From: JAEXOD01 sp963663265 | GTDB taxonomy: Bacteria; Bacteroidota; Ignavibacteria; Ignavibacteriales; Melioribacteraceae | Direction: 5' to 3' | Assembly (NCBI GenBank): GCA_963663265.2 | Contig: CAXXXM010000002.1 | Span: 1,984,001-2,048,000 of the forward strand | DNA length: 64,000 bases | Shown: piece by piece, positions 47,376 to 56,902 of the stretch | Layout: every line of letters begins with the position of its first letter | Position numbering within the stretch: the stretch's first letter is position 1 | Position numbers and translations under genes: made by a program | The notes under the pieces: model-generated | The model's input: only the letters and a program-made list of their open reading frames with translations | Database searches by the model: none | Told to the model about the DNA's origin: nothing

Positions 47376-48257
47376 ATGTCGGACAAAAAGAAAAATAAAA
47401 AGAAGGGCGACAAGCATGAAAAAGATGAATTAAAACATGAGACTATGACATTAGAAAACGTAGAAGAGAAAGTTAAAAAGAAAAAGATGGATAAAAAAAC
47501 GTATGAAAAAGAGTTGGACAAGATTAATATTGAATTAGTTAAACTTCAAGAATGGGTAAAATTTAAAGGGCTCAAAATTGTTGTAGTATTTGAGGGTCGT
47601 GATGCTGCCGGAAAAGGAGGTGCGATAAAAGCTATTGCCCAAACACTAAATCCTCGTTCTTGCCGAGTTGTAGCATTGGTAAAGCCGACTGAAAGAGAAA
47701 GAACTCAATGGTATTTTCAAAGATATGTAGCTCATCTACCGGCTGCCGGTGAAATAGTGCTTTTTGATAGGAGTTGGTATAATAGGGCAGGAGTTGAAAG
47801 AGTAATGGGCTTTTGTACGGATTCGGAATATCAAGAATTTTTACGAAGCTGCCCAGAGTTTGAAAGAATGCTAATTCGTTCAGGAATTATTTTAGTAAAA
47901 TACTGGTTTTCGGTAAGCGATGAAGAACAGGAGAAACGTTTTCAAGATAGAATTAATGACCCAACAAAACAATGGAAACTTAGTCCAATGGATATTGAGG
48001 CACGTACAAAGTGGGTAGAGTACTCAAAAGCAAAAGATGAAATGTTTGCATATACCGATATCAAACAAGCCCCCTGGTATGTTGTGGAATCCGATGATAA
48101 AAGACGTGCAAGGCTAAATCTTATCACTCATCTTTTAACACTAATTCCTTACGAAGAGATAGAATCTCCTAAAATTGTTCTTCCGGAAAGACAAAAAAAC
48201 AATTCTTATGTAAGACCACCAATTACTGACCAAACATTTATAAAGGAAGTGTTTTGA
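47376..48257 (+). CDS. ppk2: Polyphosphate kinase 2 (PPK2)
   Basis: PPK2 moves phosphate between polyphosphate and nucleoside diphosphates. The 293 residues carry Walker A FEGRDAAGKGGAIK, the lid region VALVKPTERERTQWYFQRY, and Walker B FDRSWYNRAGVERVMGFC, all characteristic. The first 45 residues are an unusually lysine-rich, probably disordered extension (DKKKNKKKGDKHEKD), which could contact polyphosphate; this is inference. The size is that of single-domain class I/II enzymes, so substrate preference (ADP or AMP) cannot be told. Confidence 0.93.
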   Translation: MSDKKKNKKKGDKHEKDELKHETMTLENVEEKVKKKKMDKKTYEKELDKINIELVKLQEWVKFKGLKIVVVFEGRDAAGKGGAIKAIAQTLNPRSCRVVALVKPTERERTQWYFQRYVAHLPAAGEIVLFDRSWYNRAGVERVMGFCTDSEYQEFLRSCPEFERMLIRSGIILVKYWFSVSDEEQEKRFQDRINDPTKQWKLSPMDIEARTKWVEYSKAKDEMFAYTDIKQAPWYVVESDDKRRARLNLITHLLTLIPYEEIESPKIVLPERQKNNSYVRPPITDQTFIKEVF

Positions 48258-48343
48258 TGTTATGTGTCTGTTAATTCTTACTAAATTTGAAAAGAAGTAA
48301 AATTTAATTTAAGTTTAGAAGATGATTTTAAAAAAATGAGTAA

Positions 48344-49213
48344 ATGATGAATAAGGAATTAGAGAAAAAAATCTTAGCTGTACAACAAGATGAAATAACG
48401 AGTTATTATATTTACAAAAATCTTTCTAAGGTTATAAAAAATAAGGAAAATGCACAATTGCTTTCAGACATTGGAAACAATGAAATGGAGCATTATAATA
48501 ATCTTAAAAAATATACCAAGCGTGATATTAGTCCAAACAACTTTTTAGTATTTTTTTATACAATACTCTCAAGAGTTTTCGGTTTAACTTTTTCGTTAAA
48601 ATTGATGGAAAATGGAGAGCAAAAGGCAGAGGAAGATTATAAATATATAGGGAAATATTACCCGGAAGTTGAACAGATCTTACGTGATGAAGAAATTCAT
48701 GAAAAAAAACTTTTAGATATGATAAATGAGGAAGGACTAAATTATATGGGTTCAATAGTGCTTGGATTAAATGATGCACTTGTTGAACTTACCGGAGCAT
48801 TAGCCGGTTTTACATTAGCACTTCAAAATAGCAGACTTATTGCATTATTAGGATTGATTACCGGTATCTCAGCATCTTTATCAATGTCGGCGAGTGAGTT
48901 TTTATCACAACGCCAAGAAGAGAATGGACAGGATGCCGGAAAATCAAGTTTGTATACCGGTATGGCTTATATATTTACAGTAATTGTTTTGGTATTTCCG
49001 TTTTTTGTTTTTGAAAATTATTTTATTAACCTTTCAATAACAATGGTTTTAGCAATTTTAATTATTTTAGTGTTTAATTTTTATATTTCAGTAGCTAAAG
49101 ATTTACCATTTAAAAGAAGATTTCTTGAGATGCTTTCGATTAGTTTGGGCGTAGCAGCAATTTCCTTTGGAATAGGTTATTTAGTTAGAACATATTTTCA
49201 CTTAGATATATAA
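48344..49213 (+). CDS. Ferritin-like plus VIT1 iron transporter (MbfA-like)
   Basis: 289 residues. The N-terminal part (about 1-135) is a rubrerythrin-type four-helix bundle with iron-ligand motifs DEITSYYIYK, EMEHYNN and DEEIHEKK. The C-terminal part is a VIT1/CCC1 membrane domain with GLNDALVELTGALAGF, SASLSMSASEFLSQR and three further hydrophobic segments. MbfA proteins of this layout export iron under oxidative stress, with the bundle sensing or collecting Fe2+. Either of two adjacent ATG codons (48344, 48347) may start it. The patatin gene follows without a gap. Confidence 0.88.
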   Translation: MMNKELEKKILAVQQDEITSYYIYKNLSKVIKNKENAQLLSDIGNNEMEHYNNLKKYTKRDISPNNFLVFFYTILSRVFGLTFSLKLMENGEQKAEEDYKYIGKYYPEVEQILRDEEIHEKKLLDMINEEGLNYMGSIVLGLNDALVELTGALAGFTLALQNSRLIALLGLITGISASLSMSASEFLSQRQEENGQDAGKSSLYTGMAYIFTVIVLVFPFFVFENYFINLSITMVLAILIILVFNFYISVAKDLPFKRRFLEMLSISLGVAAISFGIGYLVRTYFHLDI

Positions 49214-50110
49214 TTGTATAAGCGAAATAATTTAAAAATAGGCTTGGTTTTTTCAGGCGGTGGTGCAAAAGGTGCCTATGAAATTGGTGTCTGGAAAGCT
49301 ATCCGCAAGTTGAAACTTGAGGAATATATTACAGTCGTATCCGGCACCTCGGTTGGGGCACTTAATTGTGTGCTTTTTGTGAATAAGGATTTGAGTAAGG
49401 CAGAAAAACTTTGGCGAAATATTACAATTGAAAATATCTCTAAGCCAACATCAGAGTTTTTAAATAGTAATATTTTACCGTTTGTTGAAAAATTAATGCT
49501 CCCTCAGCTGCGTACAACAAAAAAATATATTAAATCAGTAATTCAAAAGTATATTTCGTTTGGAATGATTTCGCAGATTGAATTAAAAAACTTAATTGAA
49601 GCCAATATTAATATTAAAGCCATAAATAGTTTTAAAGGTGCTTGTTACGTTTGTGTTTTTAATGTAAAAAAAAATCGACCCGAGTACATAAAAATTAATC
49701 AGCTTACAAAGGAGAAAATAATATTATATCTTACTGCTTCAACCGCAATGCCTTTGGTTTTTGATAAGGTAGTAATTGAAGGGAATGAATACTATGATGG
49801 AGGAATACCATATTTTGGAGCAAATACCCCTATTGCTCCTGCGGTTGAAGAAAATTGCGATATAATTGTTTCTGTTATTACAAACCAGTGGGGAGACTTT
49901 TGGGGAAAAGAAAATGTTCCACTAAATACAAAGATGTGGAGGATAGCTCCAAAAGAAGACCAGTGGGGATTTATTGAAGGCACTTTTGATTTTAATTCAA
50001 AAAATATCAGGAAACGGATTAGTCAAGGATACAAAGAAGGATTGGTTGTTTTAGAAGAAGTAAAGCAGTATATTGAAAATACAAGCCCCAATAAACTTAT
50101 TGTTAATTGA
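49214..50110 (+). CDS. Patatin-like phospholipase
   Basis: 298 residues. The oxyanion loop VFSGGGAKGAYEIG, the nucleophile Ser46 in SGTSVGAL and the catalytic Asp195 in YYDGGIPYFG are all present, so a complete Ser-Asp dyad lipase is predicted. No signal peptide or membrane segment is seen. The only sensible start is a TTG placed directly after the stop of the MbfA-like gene, so it probably relies on translational coupling. Its membrane lipid substrate is unknown. Confidence 0.9.
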   Translation: MYKRNNLKIGLVFSGGGAKGAYEIGVWKAIRKLKLEEYITVVSGTSVGALNCVLFVNKDLSKAEKLWRNITIENISKPTSEFLNSNILPFVEKLMLPQLRTTKKYIKSVIQKYISFGMISQIELKNLIEANINIKAINSFKGACYVCVFNVKKNRPEYIKINQLTKEKIILYLTASTAMPLVFDKVVIEGNEYYDGGIPYFGANTPIAPAVEENCDIIVSVITNQWGDFWGKENVPLNTKMWRIAPKEDQWGFIEGTFDFNSKNIRKRISQGYKEGLVVLEEVKQYIENTSPNKLIVN

Positions 50111-50120
50111 GGCTGAAGTA

Positions 50121-52022
50121 TCATTTTTGTAATTGTTTTATTTGGTATTGTAAACTTTGGGCACCCGGGAAACTTGGATTTATCTGCACGCAATTATTTA
50201 TTGCCCAAAGTGCTTTTGTGTAATTTTTTGCGGTTAAATATGCTCCGGCAAGATTAAACAATACTTGAGGATCATTGGACTTAAATGTTAAACTTTTCTC
50301 TAAATATTTAATTGACGAGTTTGTTTTTTGATTTGATAAGTCAATTATTCCAAGCCATTTCGAGTTAAAATCATTTGGTCTGTAATTATAATCTAAATAT
50401 AAATATTTATAGGCTTTTTCAAATTGTTTTGCAACTAAAAGCTGACTGTATGCTGTTTGGTAATACTCTTTTATTTGTGGATATATGTCTATTAGTAAAT
50501 CCATTTCGTTGATAAATTTATCATATTCTCCTTTTCTCAAATACCAAGTAGCAGCATCTCTGTGAGCTTTTTCCCAACTTAGTTTATTATCAACAACATA
50601 TAACGCTAAACTATCAATGTAGTTTTTAAGATTAAACTGTCTTAATCTTTCTTTAAGCGATGTTTGTTTTTCAACGTAAGGCCAGTCGTTTTTTAGTATT
50701 GTTATTCTATATTTTGTTATTAAAGAATCAACAATAGAATATTTTAATTTTTTTATTGTAATACTATCTTGTTGATTATTTGTTAAATTAAGGGTTCTAT
50801 TATCAGGTACTAAATTATTTTTAACCATCTCTTCAAAATAAAGTTTGCCAATATAATTATACCCACTTACGGTTGGATGTAAATGGTCGGTCATAACATT
50901 GTCGCCGGCAATTCCGTTTTTGCTTAAGTTGTTATATTCTGTTTCAATATCAACACAAGGTAGGTTATACTTCTTGCTTAGTTTGGTAATTATTTTATTT
51001 ATTTCAGAAGGGGCTCTAAATCTTAGAAGATCCAAATCTTTTGCTTTATTTAAATACTCTTTTGCAAGTTCTAAATTCCCATCTGAAAACTCTTTTTTCC
51101 CCTTTGCATAATACGAGTTTGCATTTGGGTCTTCTGTGCCCGAAATAAAGGGCTTTTGATCGATAAGATTACAAGTTAAAGTTCCTAAAATAGTAGGAAT
51201 GTTGTTCTCTTTTAATAGTTCAAGCATATCCTCCATGTTCCCCTCGTATTGAGCAATGCCAAGCTTATAAACATTGGAGTTGTAGGCAATAGCTTGGTCT
51301 TTTGCCATACGTGCCATAAGAGTGCCGGTGTGTTTGGAAGGAGATGAAAATAAATTTACAAAATACTTTATTGTATTTCTAATTAGTTCAATAGTTTTGT
51401 AATTGTTTAATTTTAACATTAAATTAATTACACTTCTATATGCACCAAGTGATTCCATTGACCCAACGCCTAAAGCACCGTAATACTCGTTATGTCCTAT
51501 GTAAAATAATATTAAATCCGGTTTCTGTTCAATTATCCCCGGAAGCATATCACGTAAGGCATAAGTGTTTATTGCAGCCATAGAAACGTTAATCATCTCG
51601 ATGTTTTTATCAGGATACATTAATTTTAATCGCTTGTTTATATATCGCGGGAATGTACCGGCGGGTGCAGATGGAAAACCGGCAGCACTACTTGCACCCA
51701 TTACAAAAACACGAAAAGTGTTGGGCTGTTTGTTAATATTAAAAATATCATTTGAAGAGTATGGAATACCTTCGGTTGAATAGAAATATCTGTAAGCAAT
51801 ATCAGGATTTAACATATAATGTTCGGTATCAACTTGTATCCATTGAGGAACATCTTTACCGTAACTAAAAATGCGTAATCCTAATTCCAATAAGATGAAA
51901 AATAATATTGGTATTAATAAAGCGATTAAATAAAACCATTTTGGAGTTGGTTTTGCTTCATTTTGTGAATTGGAAATGTTTTGTTTTACCGGCTTTTTTG
52001 TTTTTGTATTTTTGCTGCTCAA
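50121..52022 (-). CDS. SGNH/GDSL hydrolase with C-terminal TPR repeats
   Basis: 633 residues. A basic, glutamine-rich start is followed by one membrane anchor (YLIALLIPILFFILLELGLR, about 31-50), then an SGNH hydrolase domain: FVMGASSAAGFPSAP holds the nucleophile Ser, FYIGHNEYYG the Asn block, and DHLHPTVSGY the catalytic Asp-His pair. The last third has TPR-like helices (YLEKSLTFKSNDPQVLFNLAGAYL in part). It is likely an esterase or deacylase anchored at the inner membrane and acting on an envelope polymer. The 3' end lies 10 bases from the convergent patatin gene. Confidence 0.85.
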   Translation of the reverse strand: MSSKNTKTKKPVKQNISNSQNEAKPTPKWFYLIALLIPILFFILLELGLRIFSYGKDVPQWIQVDTEHYMLNPDIAYRYFYSTEGIPYSSNDIFNINKQPNTFRVFVMGASSAAGFPSAPAGTFPRYINKRLKLMYPDKNIEMINVSMAAINTYALRDMLPGIIEQKPDLILFYIGHNEYYGALGVGSMESLGAYRSVINLMLKLNNYKTIELIRNTIKYFVNLFSSPSKHTGTLMARMAKDQAIAYNSNVYKLGIAQYEGNMEDMLELLKENNIPTILGTLTCNLIDQKPFISGTEDPNANSYYAKGKKEFSDGNLELAKEYLNKAKDLDLLRFRAPSEINKIITKLSKKYNLPCVDIETEYNNLSKNGIAGDNVMTDHLHPTVSGYNYIGKLYFEEMVKNNLVPDNRTLNLTNNQQDSITIKKLKYSIVDSLITKYRITILKNDWPYVEKQTSLKERLRQFNLKNYIDSLALYVVDNKLSWEKAHRDAATWYLRKGEYDKFINEMDLLIDIYPQIKEYYQTAYSQLLVAKQFEKAYKYLYLDYNYRPNDFNSKWLGIIDLSNQKTNSSIKYLEKSLTFKSNDPQVLFNLAGAYLTAKNYTKALWAINNCVQINPSFPGAQSLQYQIKQLQK

Positions 52023-52132
52023 ATTGCACCAACTTATTATTTAAGATATTTTGCTTTTTAAGAATTATTTAAAATAGAAAATTAAATAAATATTTGCTAT
52101 CACATTGTTTAGAAAAACGAAAGAAGTGACGA

Positions 52133-52650
52133 GTGACGGGTAACGTAGTTGTTGCAAAAGTCGAAAATCAAGTTCATGGGTGTCACGGTCTCACCGTGAC
52201 ACTACTGTTTTTACCAAAAAATAGCTTAAATATAGCTGTTTTAATACAAATTTTATTCGGTCATGGTAAGACCATGACCGCCATGAATATCTATCCCCAA
52301 TTATGCAACGCCCTCGTAACGAGTGACAAGTAACAAGAGATGAAGGCGGTAATAAATACGGGAATATTGACATGACAGTTGTGGATAAGGGAATTTCATG
52401 ATTGTGGAAAGTTTTTCTGGGCGGCCATGGTTTTACCGTGACCGAATGAATTTACTATAAAAACGCAAGCGTTTTTGATAATAGTTTGTGTCACGGTTCA
52501 GACCGTGGGTGTTTCATAATTAAGGAATAATTTCTGGGCGGTCATGGTCTCACCGTGACCGAATGAATTTACTGTAAAAAGACCAGTATTTTGATAAAAA
52601 TTTGCGTCACGGTACGACCGATGACGTCCGTAAACGGGTTTGATTAGATG
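52133..52650. repeat. Palindromic repeats of the 30.4-kb family
   Basis: The 680-base gap between the SGNH gene and ruvA has no gene. It begins with a reverse-oriented part of the 175-bp family (GTGTCACGG...CCGTGACAC, linker tagcttaaatatagctg, CGGTCATGG/CCATGACCG) at 52177-52285. Two shorter forward-oriented units follow at about 52415-52510 and 52495-52600, then a decayed piece (gcgtcacggtacgaccgatg). A phrase repeat (gaagtgacgagtgacggg) lies at the left edge. Confidence 0.85.
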
Positions 52651-52704
52651 AAACTTAGGCGGTTGTATAGTCTTGAAAAAGATGGACCTAATTGTTAATA
52701 CTTC

Positions 52705-53298
52705 TTATTTGTTTAACAGTGCTAATGCACTTTTAATAAGATTTTCTAACTGAATGTTAGGATTATCATCTAAAATTTGTTTTACATATTTTTCAGCAAA
52801 CTTAGGGGCATAACCTAAAGTACTTAAAGCGGTAATAGCGTCATTTTTAATTGCAAAACTACCGGATGAACTGCTGATGGTCGTATCGTCAACAACTTGG
52901 CTTATTTTATCTTTTAACTCTAAAACAAGGCGTTCGGCTGTTTTTTTACCAATACCCGGAATAGCTTTAATTCTATTTAAATTTCCGAAATGAATAGCGT
53001 CTTTAAGTTCATCGGTTTGAATGCCGGATAAAATACCAAGTGCTAATTTTGGACCAATCCCATTAATTGAAATTAGCAGCTCAAACATATCTTTTTCGCT
53101 TTGCGAGTGAAATCCAAATAAATCCATTCCGTCCTGTTTTACATTTAAATGTGTAAATACAGAAACAATTCCAGTTTGTGCATGAAGTTTTTCGTAAGTA
53201 TTAATAGAAATATTAACAATATACCCTACCCCATTCACATCAATAAGCAAACGAGTAGGCGATAACGATGCAATTTTTCCTGTTAAGAAACCAATCAT
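52705..53298 (-). CDS. ruvA: Holliday junction helicase subunit RuvA
   Basis: RuvA tetramers bind four-way junctions and load the RuvB motor. The 197 residues show domain I (MIGFLTGKIASLSPTRLLID with VGYIVNISINTYEKL), domain II with two helix-hairpin-helix motifs (SINGIGPKLALGIL and AIPGIGKKTAERLVLELK) and a C-terminal helix domain (DAITALSTLGYAPKFAEKYV). It starts 6 bases after ruvC. No ruvB is in the window. Confidence 0.97.
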   Translation of the reverse strand: MIGFLTGKIASLSPTRLLIDVNGVGYIVNISINTYEKLHAQTGIVSVFTHLNVKQDGMDLFGFHSQSEKDMFELLISINGIGPKLALGILSGIQTDELKDAIHFGNLNRIKAIPGIGKKTAERLVLELKDKISQVVDDTTISSSSGSFAIKNDAITALSTLGYAPKFAEKYVKQILDDNPNIQLENLIKSALALLNK

Positions 53299-53304
53299 AA
53301 AAAA

Positions 53305-53841
53305 TTATCCTTTAATAATTAGGTGAGGGTTAGCATCTAAAAAGGATTTCCAAGAACCACTTTTTGTATTTAAACTTTTATACCGCAAGGAATGACAAAT
53401 AGCAGCAGCAAGGGCATCAGTTTCATCAAGTTTGGGAAACTCTTTTTTAGTCTTCAATAAAGTTTTAACCATAAAATTGACCTGTTCTTTTGAAGCAGAA
53501 CCAGAGCCGGTAACAGATTTTTTAATTTCGCGAGGGGAGTATTCGGCTATATTAAGTTTGCCATGCACTCCTGCTAAAATAGAAACACCTCTTGCATAAC
53601 CAATTTTAAGTGCCGATTGTACGTTTTTACCAAAAAAGGCGGTTTCGATAGAAAATTCGGTAGGGGAGAACTCTTTTATAATGTTATCAATACTTGAGTA
53701 AATAATCTCTAATCTTTCCGGAATGGATTGTTTTGAGGAAAGTTTTATTACTCCTGATGAAAGATAAATAAGTTTTTTATCAAAACAAATAACCCCGTAA
53801 CCTGTAAACAAAGTCCCGGGGTCAACACCTAAAATTATCAC
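53305..53841 (-). CDS. ruvC: Holliday junction resolvase RuvC
   Basis: 178 residues. The four acidic catalytic residues of the family are visible: Asp7 (GVDPGTLFTGYG), Glu66 (SIETAFFGKN), Asp139 and Asp142 (LDETDALAAAICH). The basic DNA-contact region EYSPREIKKSVTGSG is conserved. The gene lies between yebC and ruvA on one transcript. Confidence 0.97.
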   Translation of the reverse strand: MIILGVDPGTLFTGYGVICFDKKLIYLSSGVIKLSSKQSIPERLEIIYSSIDNIIKEFSPTEFSIETAFFGKNVQSALKIGYARGVSILAGVHGKLNIAEYSPREIKKSVTGSGSASKEQVNFMVKTLLKTKKEFPKLDETDALAAAICHSLRYKSLNTKSGSWKSFLDANPHLIIKG

Positions 53842-53856
53842 AGATAAGCTCTAAAG

Positions 53857-54582
53857 TTATTCAGTAATGTCGGCATTGCTATAAACGTTTTGCACGTCGT
53901 CGCTTTCTTCTAACATTTCAATAAGTTTCATAACTTTTTCAGCATCTTCACCGGAAACGGCAACGCTATTTTTGGCAACCCATTGAAGAGAAGCATTATC
54001 AATAGAAAGACCTTTTTCGGCAATGGCTTTGCGTACTGATTCAAAATTTTCAATACTTGAAGAAACTTCAAAGTATTCTTCTTCAGTCGAAATATCATCA
54101 GCACCGGCATCCAGAACAATTTCCATTAAATCATCTTCGGTTTTGCCTTGAATAGGTAAAGTAACAATACCTTTACGTTCAAACATCCAGGCAACTGAAC
54201 CGCCTTCACCCATACTTCCACCATATTTAGAAAGTAAGTGTCTAACTTCAGCAACGGTTCTATTTTTGTTGTCGGTTACGCTTTCAATCATAACTGCAAT
54301 ACCACCTGGACCGTAACCTTCGTAAACCATTTCGGTATAGCTAACACCACTTAATTCACCAGATGCTTTTTTTATGGCTCTATCGATATTATCCATAGGC
54401 ATGTTAGCTCCACGGGCATTATCCACAGCAAGACGGAGGCGAGGATTACCGTTGATATCTGAACCGCCTTGTCTAACGGCAACAGAGATTTCTTTAATCA
54501 ATTTGGTAAATAATTGGCCTCTTTTAGCGTCTATGGATGCTTTTTTTCTTTTAATTGTAGCCCACTTTGAGTGACCTGACAT
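53857..54582 (-). CDS. yebC: YebC/PmpR family protein
   Basis: 241 residues, the standard family length. The start SGHSKWATIKRKKASIDAKR and the central GGIAVMIESVTDNKNRTVAE and GGSMGEGGSVAWMFERKG are hallmark stretches. YebC proteins were first annotated as transcription factors; recent work on YebC2-type members points to a role at stalled ribosomes. Their usual neighbourhood with ruvC and ruvA is kept here. Confidence 0.96.
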   Translation of the reverse strand: MSGHSKWATIKRKKASIDAKRGQLFTKLIKEISVAVRQGGSDINGNPRLRLAVDNARGANMPMDNIDRAIKKASGELSGVSYTEMVYEGYGPGGIAVMIESVTDNKNRTVAEVRHLLSKYGGSMGEGGSVAWMFERKGIVTLPIQGKTEDDLMEIVLDAGADDISTEEEYFEVSSSIENFESVRKAIAEKGLSIDNASLQWVAKNSVAVSGEDAEKVMKLIEMLEESDDVQNVYSNADITE

Positions 54583-54597
54583 AGATTCTCCTACGTT

Positions 54598-56319
54598 TTA
54601 TTCATTATTTTCGCTTAATCTTATATCTTTTATCCTAAATTGAGGATAACTTTTTCCTTCTTTAACAATTTTATCAATTGAATATACAATATCAATTAAA
54701 TTTTTATCTTTATCAATATCTTTAGCAAAATTTGCAAGGTTAAAACCAATTGCATCAAAAACTTTATCTGAACCTTTTTGTTTAACAACAATAACAATAT
54801 GGTTTCCGCCAACAATCCGAGGAGGGTATACAACTTTTACTTTTTCAGATAAGAAGACCGGACGCAGATTGCCTGGTCCAAATGGAGCAAATTGCCCTAA
54901 TATTCTAACAAACTTTGGTGTTATTTCGTTAAAATTAAGTTTAGAATCAATCAAAACTTCGGGTAAAACCGTATTTTGTGTTAAAGAGCTACGTAAAATT
55001 TCGCTAAATCGTTTTCTAAACTCACTAACTTTATCAATCTCTAAGGCTAATCCAGCAGCAGCTTCATGTCCACCAAATTGTAACAACAAATCGTCGCATT
55101 TTTCAAGAGCCTCGTAAATATTACAGCCGGTAACGCTTCGGGCACTCCCCTTAGCTACTCCATCAATTGTGGTCAACATAACTGCCGGGCGGTAATATTT
55201 TTCTACAAGTCGAGAAGCGACTATTCCAATAACCCCCGGATGCCAATTATCATCATGAAGAACAATCCCTAACTCGTTATCTAAATCAATTTTGCTTTCA
55301 ACTAATTCAAGTGCATGAGCATATGTAACTTCATCAATTTTCCGCCTTTCGAAATTTTCTTCTTCAAGAATTTTGGCTAAATTGACCGCTTCGCCCGGAT
55401 CCATTGTGGTAAACAATTCAACAGCTCTGTTTGCATCTCCTAACCGTCCAACCGCATTAATACGAGGGGCAATAGTAAAAACAATTTGTCCAGCAGATAA
55501 TTCACCCGGTTCCATTCGAGAACTTTTTATTAATGCCAAGACTCCTGGGCGAGGGTTTATGTTAATTGCTTCAAGCCCTTTCATAACTAAAGTTCTGTTT
55601 TCATCTAAAAGAGGGACAATATCGGCGGCACCGGCAAGAGCAACAAGATCGAGATATTGCAATGGGTTATCTTTTTTTCCAATTTTAGAACCAACAGCAC
55701 GTGTAAGTTTAAAAGCAACACCGGCACCCGATAAGTATTTAAATGGGTAATTACAGCCAGGTTTTAGTGGGTCTAAAACGGCTAAAGCTTTCGGCAATAC
55801 GTCTTTTGGTTTATGATGATCGCATATAATTACATCGATACCAAGCGAGTTAGAATAATCAATTTCATCAACCGCAGTTATTCCGCAGTCAACTGAAATC
55901 ATTAGTGTCGCTTGTTGTGCTTTTATATAATCTATACTTTGAACAGAAATGCCATATCCTTCCGTTAGTCGATTAGGTATATATATAAAAGAATCGGCAC
56001 CCAAGTTTTTAAGGAAAAGATACATTAATGATGCTGCACAAGTACCGTCAACATCATAATCACCATAAATACAAATTTTTTCGTTATTTGTGATAGCCTG
56101 AATTACTCTGTTAGAAGCTTCGTTCATGCCGTCCATTAAAAACGGATCGTACAAAGTATCTAACGATGGGCGGAAAAAACTTTTAGCTTCGAAAAAGCCT
56201 GTAATATTCCTATGTAAAAGCAGTTTAGCCAAAACATTTGAAATATTAAGACTATCGGCCAAAGCTAATACAGCATTAATATCAGGGTCTTCTTTAAAAA
56301 TCCATCTTTTTTTTAGCAT
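54598..56319 (-). CDS. recJ: Single-strand DNA exonuclease RecJ
   Basis: 573 residues, normal for RecJ. The DHH phosphoesterase motifs are clear: GDYDVDGTCAASLM (Asp87, 89, 91), SVDCGITAVDE, ICDHHKP and later SGAGVAFKL; the DHHA1 part contains GGHEAAAGLALE. An OB-fold region follows (LRPVFLSEKVKVVYPP). RecJ digests 5' ends in recombination and repair, so recJ-yebC-ruvC-ruvA forms a recombination operon. The RNase P RNA gene is encoded just upstream on the same strand. Confidence 0.97.
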   Translation of the reverse strand: MLKKRWIFKEDPDINAVLALADSLNISNVLAKLLLHRNITGFFEAKSFFRPSLDTLYDPFLMDGMNEASNRVIQAITNNEKICIYGDYDVDGTCAASLMYLFLKNLGADSFIYIPNRLTEGYGISVQSIDYIKAQQATLMISVDCGITAVDEIDYSNSLGIDVIICDHHKPKDVLPKALAVLDPLKPGCNYPFKYLSGAGVAFKLTRAVGSKIGKKDNPLQYLDLVALAGAADIVPLLDENRTLVMKGLEAININPRPGVLALIKSSRMEPGELSAGQIVFTIAPRINAVGRLGDANRAVELFTTMDPGEAVNLAKILEEENFERRKIDEVTYAHALELVESKIDLDNELGIVLHDDNWHPGVIGIVASRLVEKYYRPAVMLTTIDGVAKGSARSVTGCNIYEALEKCDDLLLQFGGHEAAAGLALEIDKVSEFRKRFSEILRSSLTQNTVLPEVLIDSKLNFNEITPKFVRILGQFAPFGPGNLRPVFLSEKVKVVYPPRIVGGNHIVIVVKQKGSDKVFDAIGFNLANFAKDIDKDKNLIDIVYSIDKIVKEGKSYPQFRIKDIRLSENNE

Positions 56320-56344
56320 TTTCCTCGTTATAAGGCGAAGAAAA

Positions 56345-56725
56345 AAGACGATTCATTCAATAAGCCGGATTCTGTATCTGCAAGCAGATAGCAATTATTT
56401 ATCTAGTTAATGGATTACTCCATTAATCAAGCGGTCTACCCGAAAAGATTTCAAAGCGAACAACCTTGTCTCCTAAAAAGGAGAACTTTCCATCTTGACC
56501 TTGCTCCGAGTGGGGTTTACAGTGATATACAATAGTATACTCCTTTAAAAAGGACCACCTATATTACTATAGATGCGGTAGGCTCTTAACCTGCCTTTTC
56601 ACCCTTACCCTATAAATAGGGCGGTATATTTTCTGTTGCACTTTCCGTAGTTAAAAGCTTACGCAATTAACCCCCGGGCGTTACCCGGCACCCCGTTCTG
56701 TGGAGTCCGGACTTTCCTCTACTCT
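56345..56725 (-). ncRNA. rnpB: RNase P RNA (bacterial class A-like)
   Basis: Catalytic RNA that matures tRNA 5' ends. Read on the minus strand, it begins near 56720 with GAGGAAAGTCCGGACTCC and ACAGAACGGGGTGCCGGGTA, and ends near 56355 with ACAGAATCCGGCTTATTGAA; these are the universally conserved ends (P4 halves and the GGCUUAU 3' region). Internal stems such as CTCCTTTAAAAAGGA and CCCTATAAATAGGG are short AT-rich helices. The exact ends are uncertain by about 10 bases. A TTTTTTC run follows the 3' end. Confidence 0.95.
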
Positions 56726-56902
56726 AGTAAACAAACTAACAATAGCAATTGCTTTTCCTGAATCATCAAAAATCTTCTACCTTATTAATTAATTTTACAA
56801 CATTTTCACTAATTTAAATATAATAAAATTAATTACTTAAGTCATCAATAAAATAGATAAATTATTTTTATTTATTTTTAGTAGAAAACCTTAATAATAA
56901 AA

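Noticed and set aside
30628..52333. Open frames at 30628-30813 and 52133-52333 encoding a shared peptide
   Set aside because: The shared stretch comes from the palindromic DNA repeat family, not from a conserved protein.
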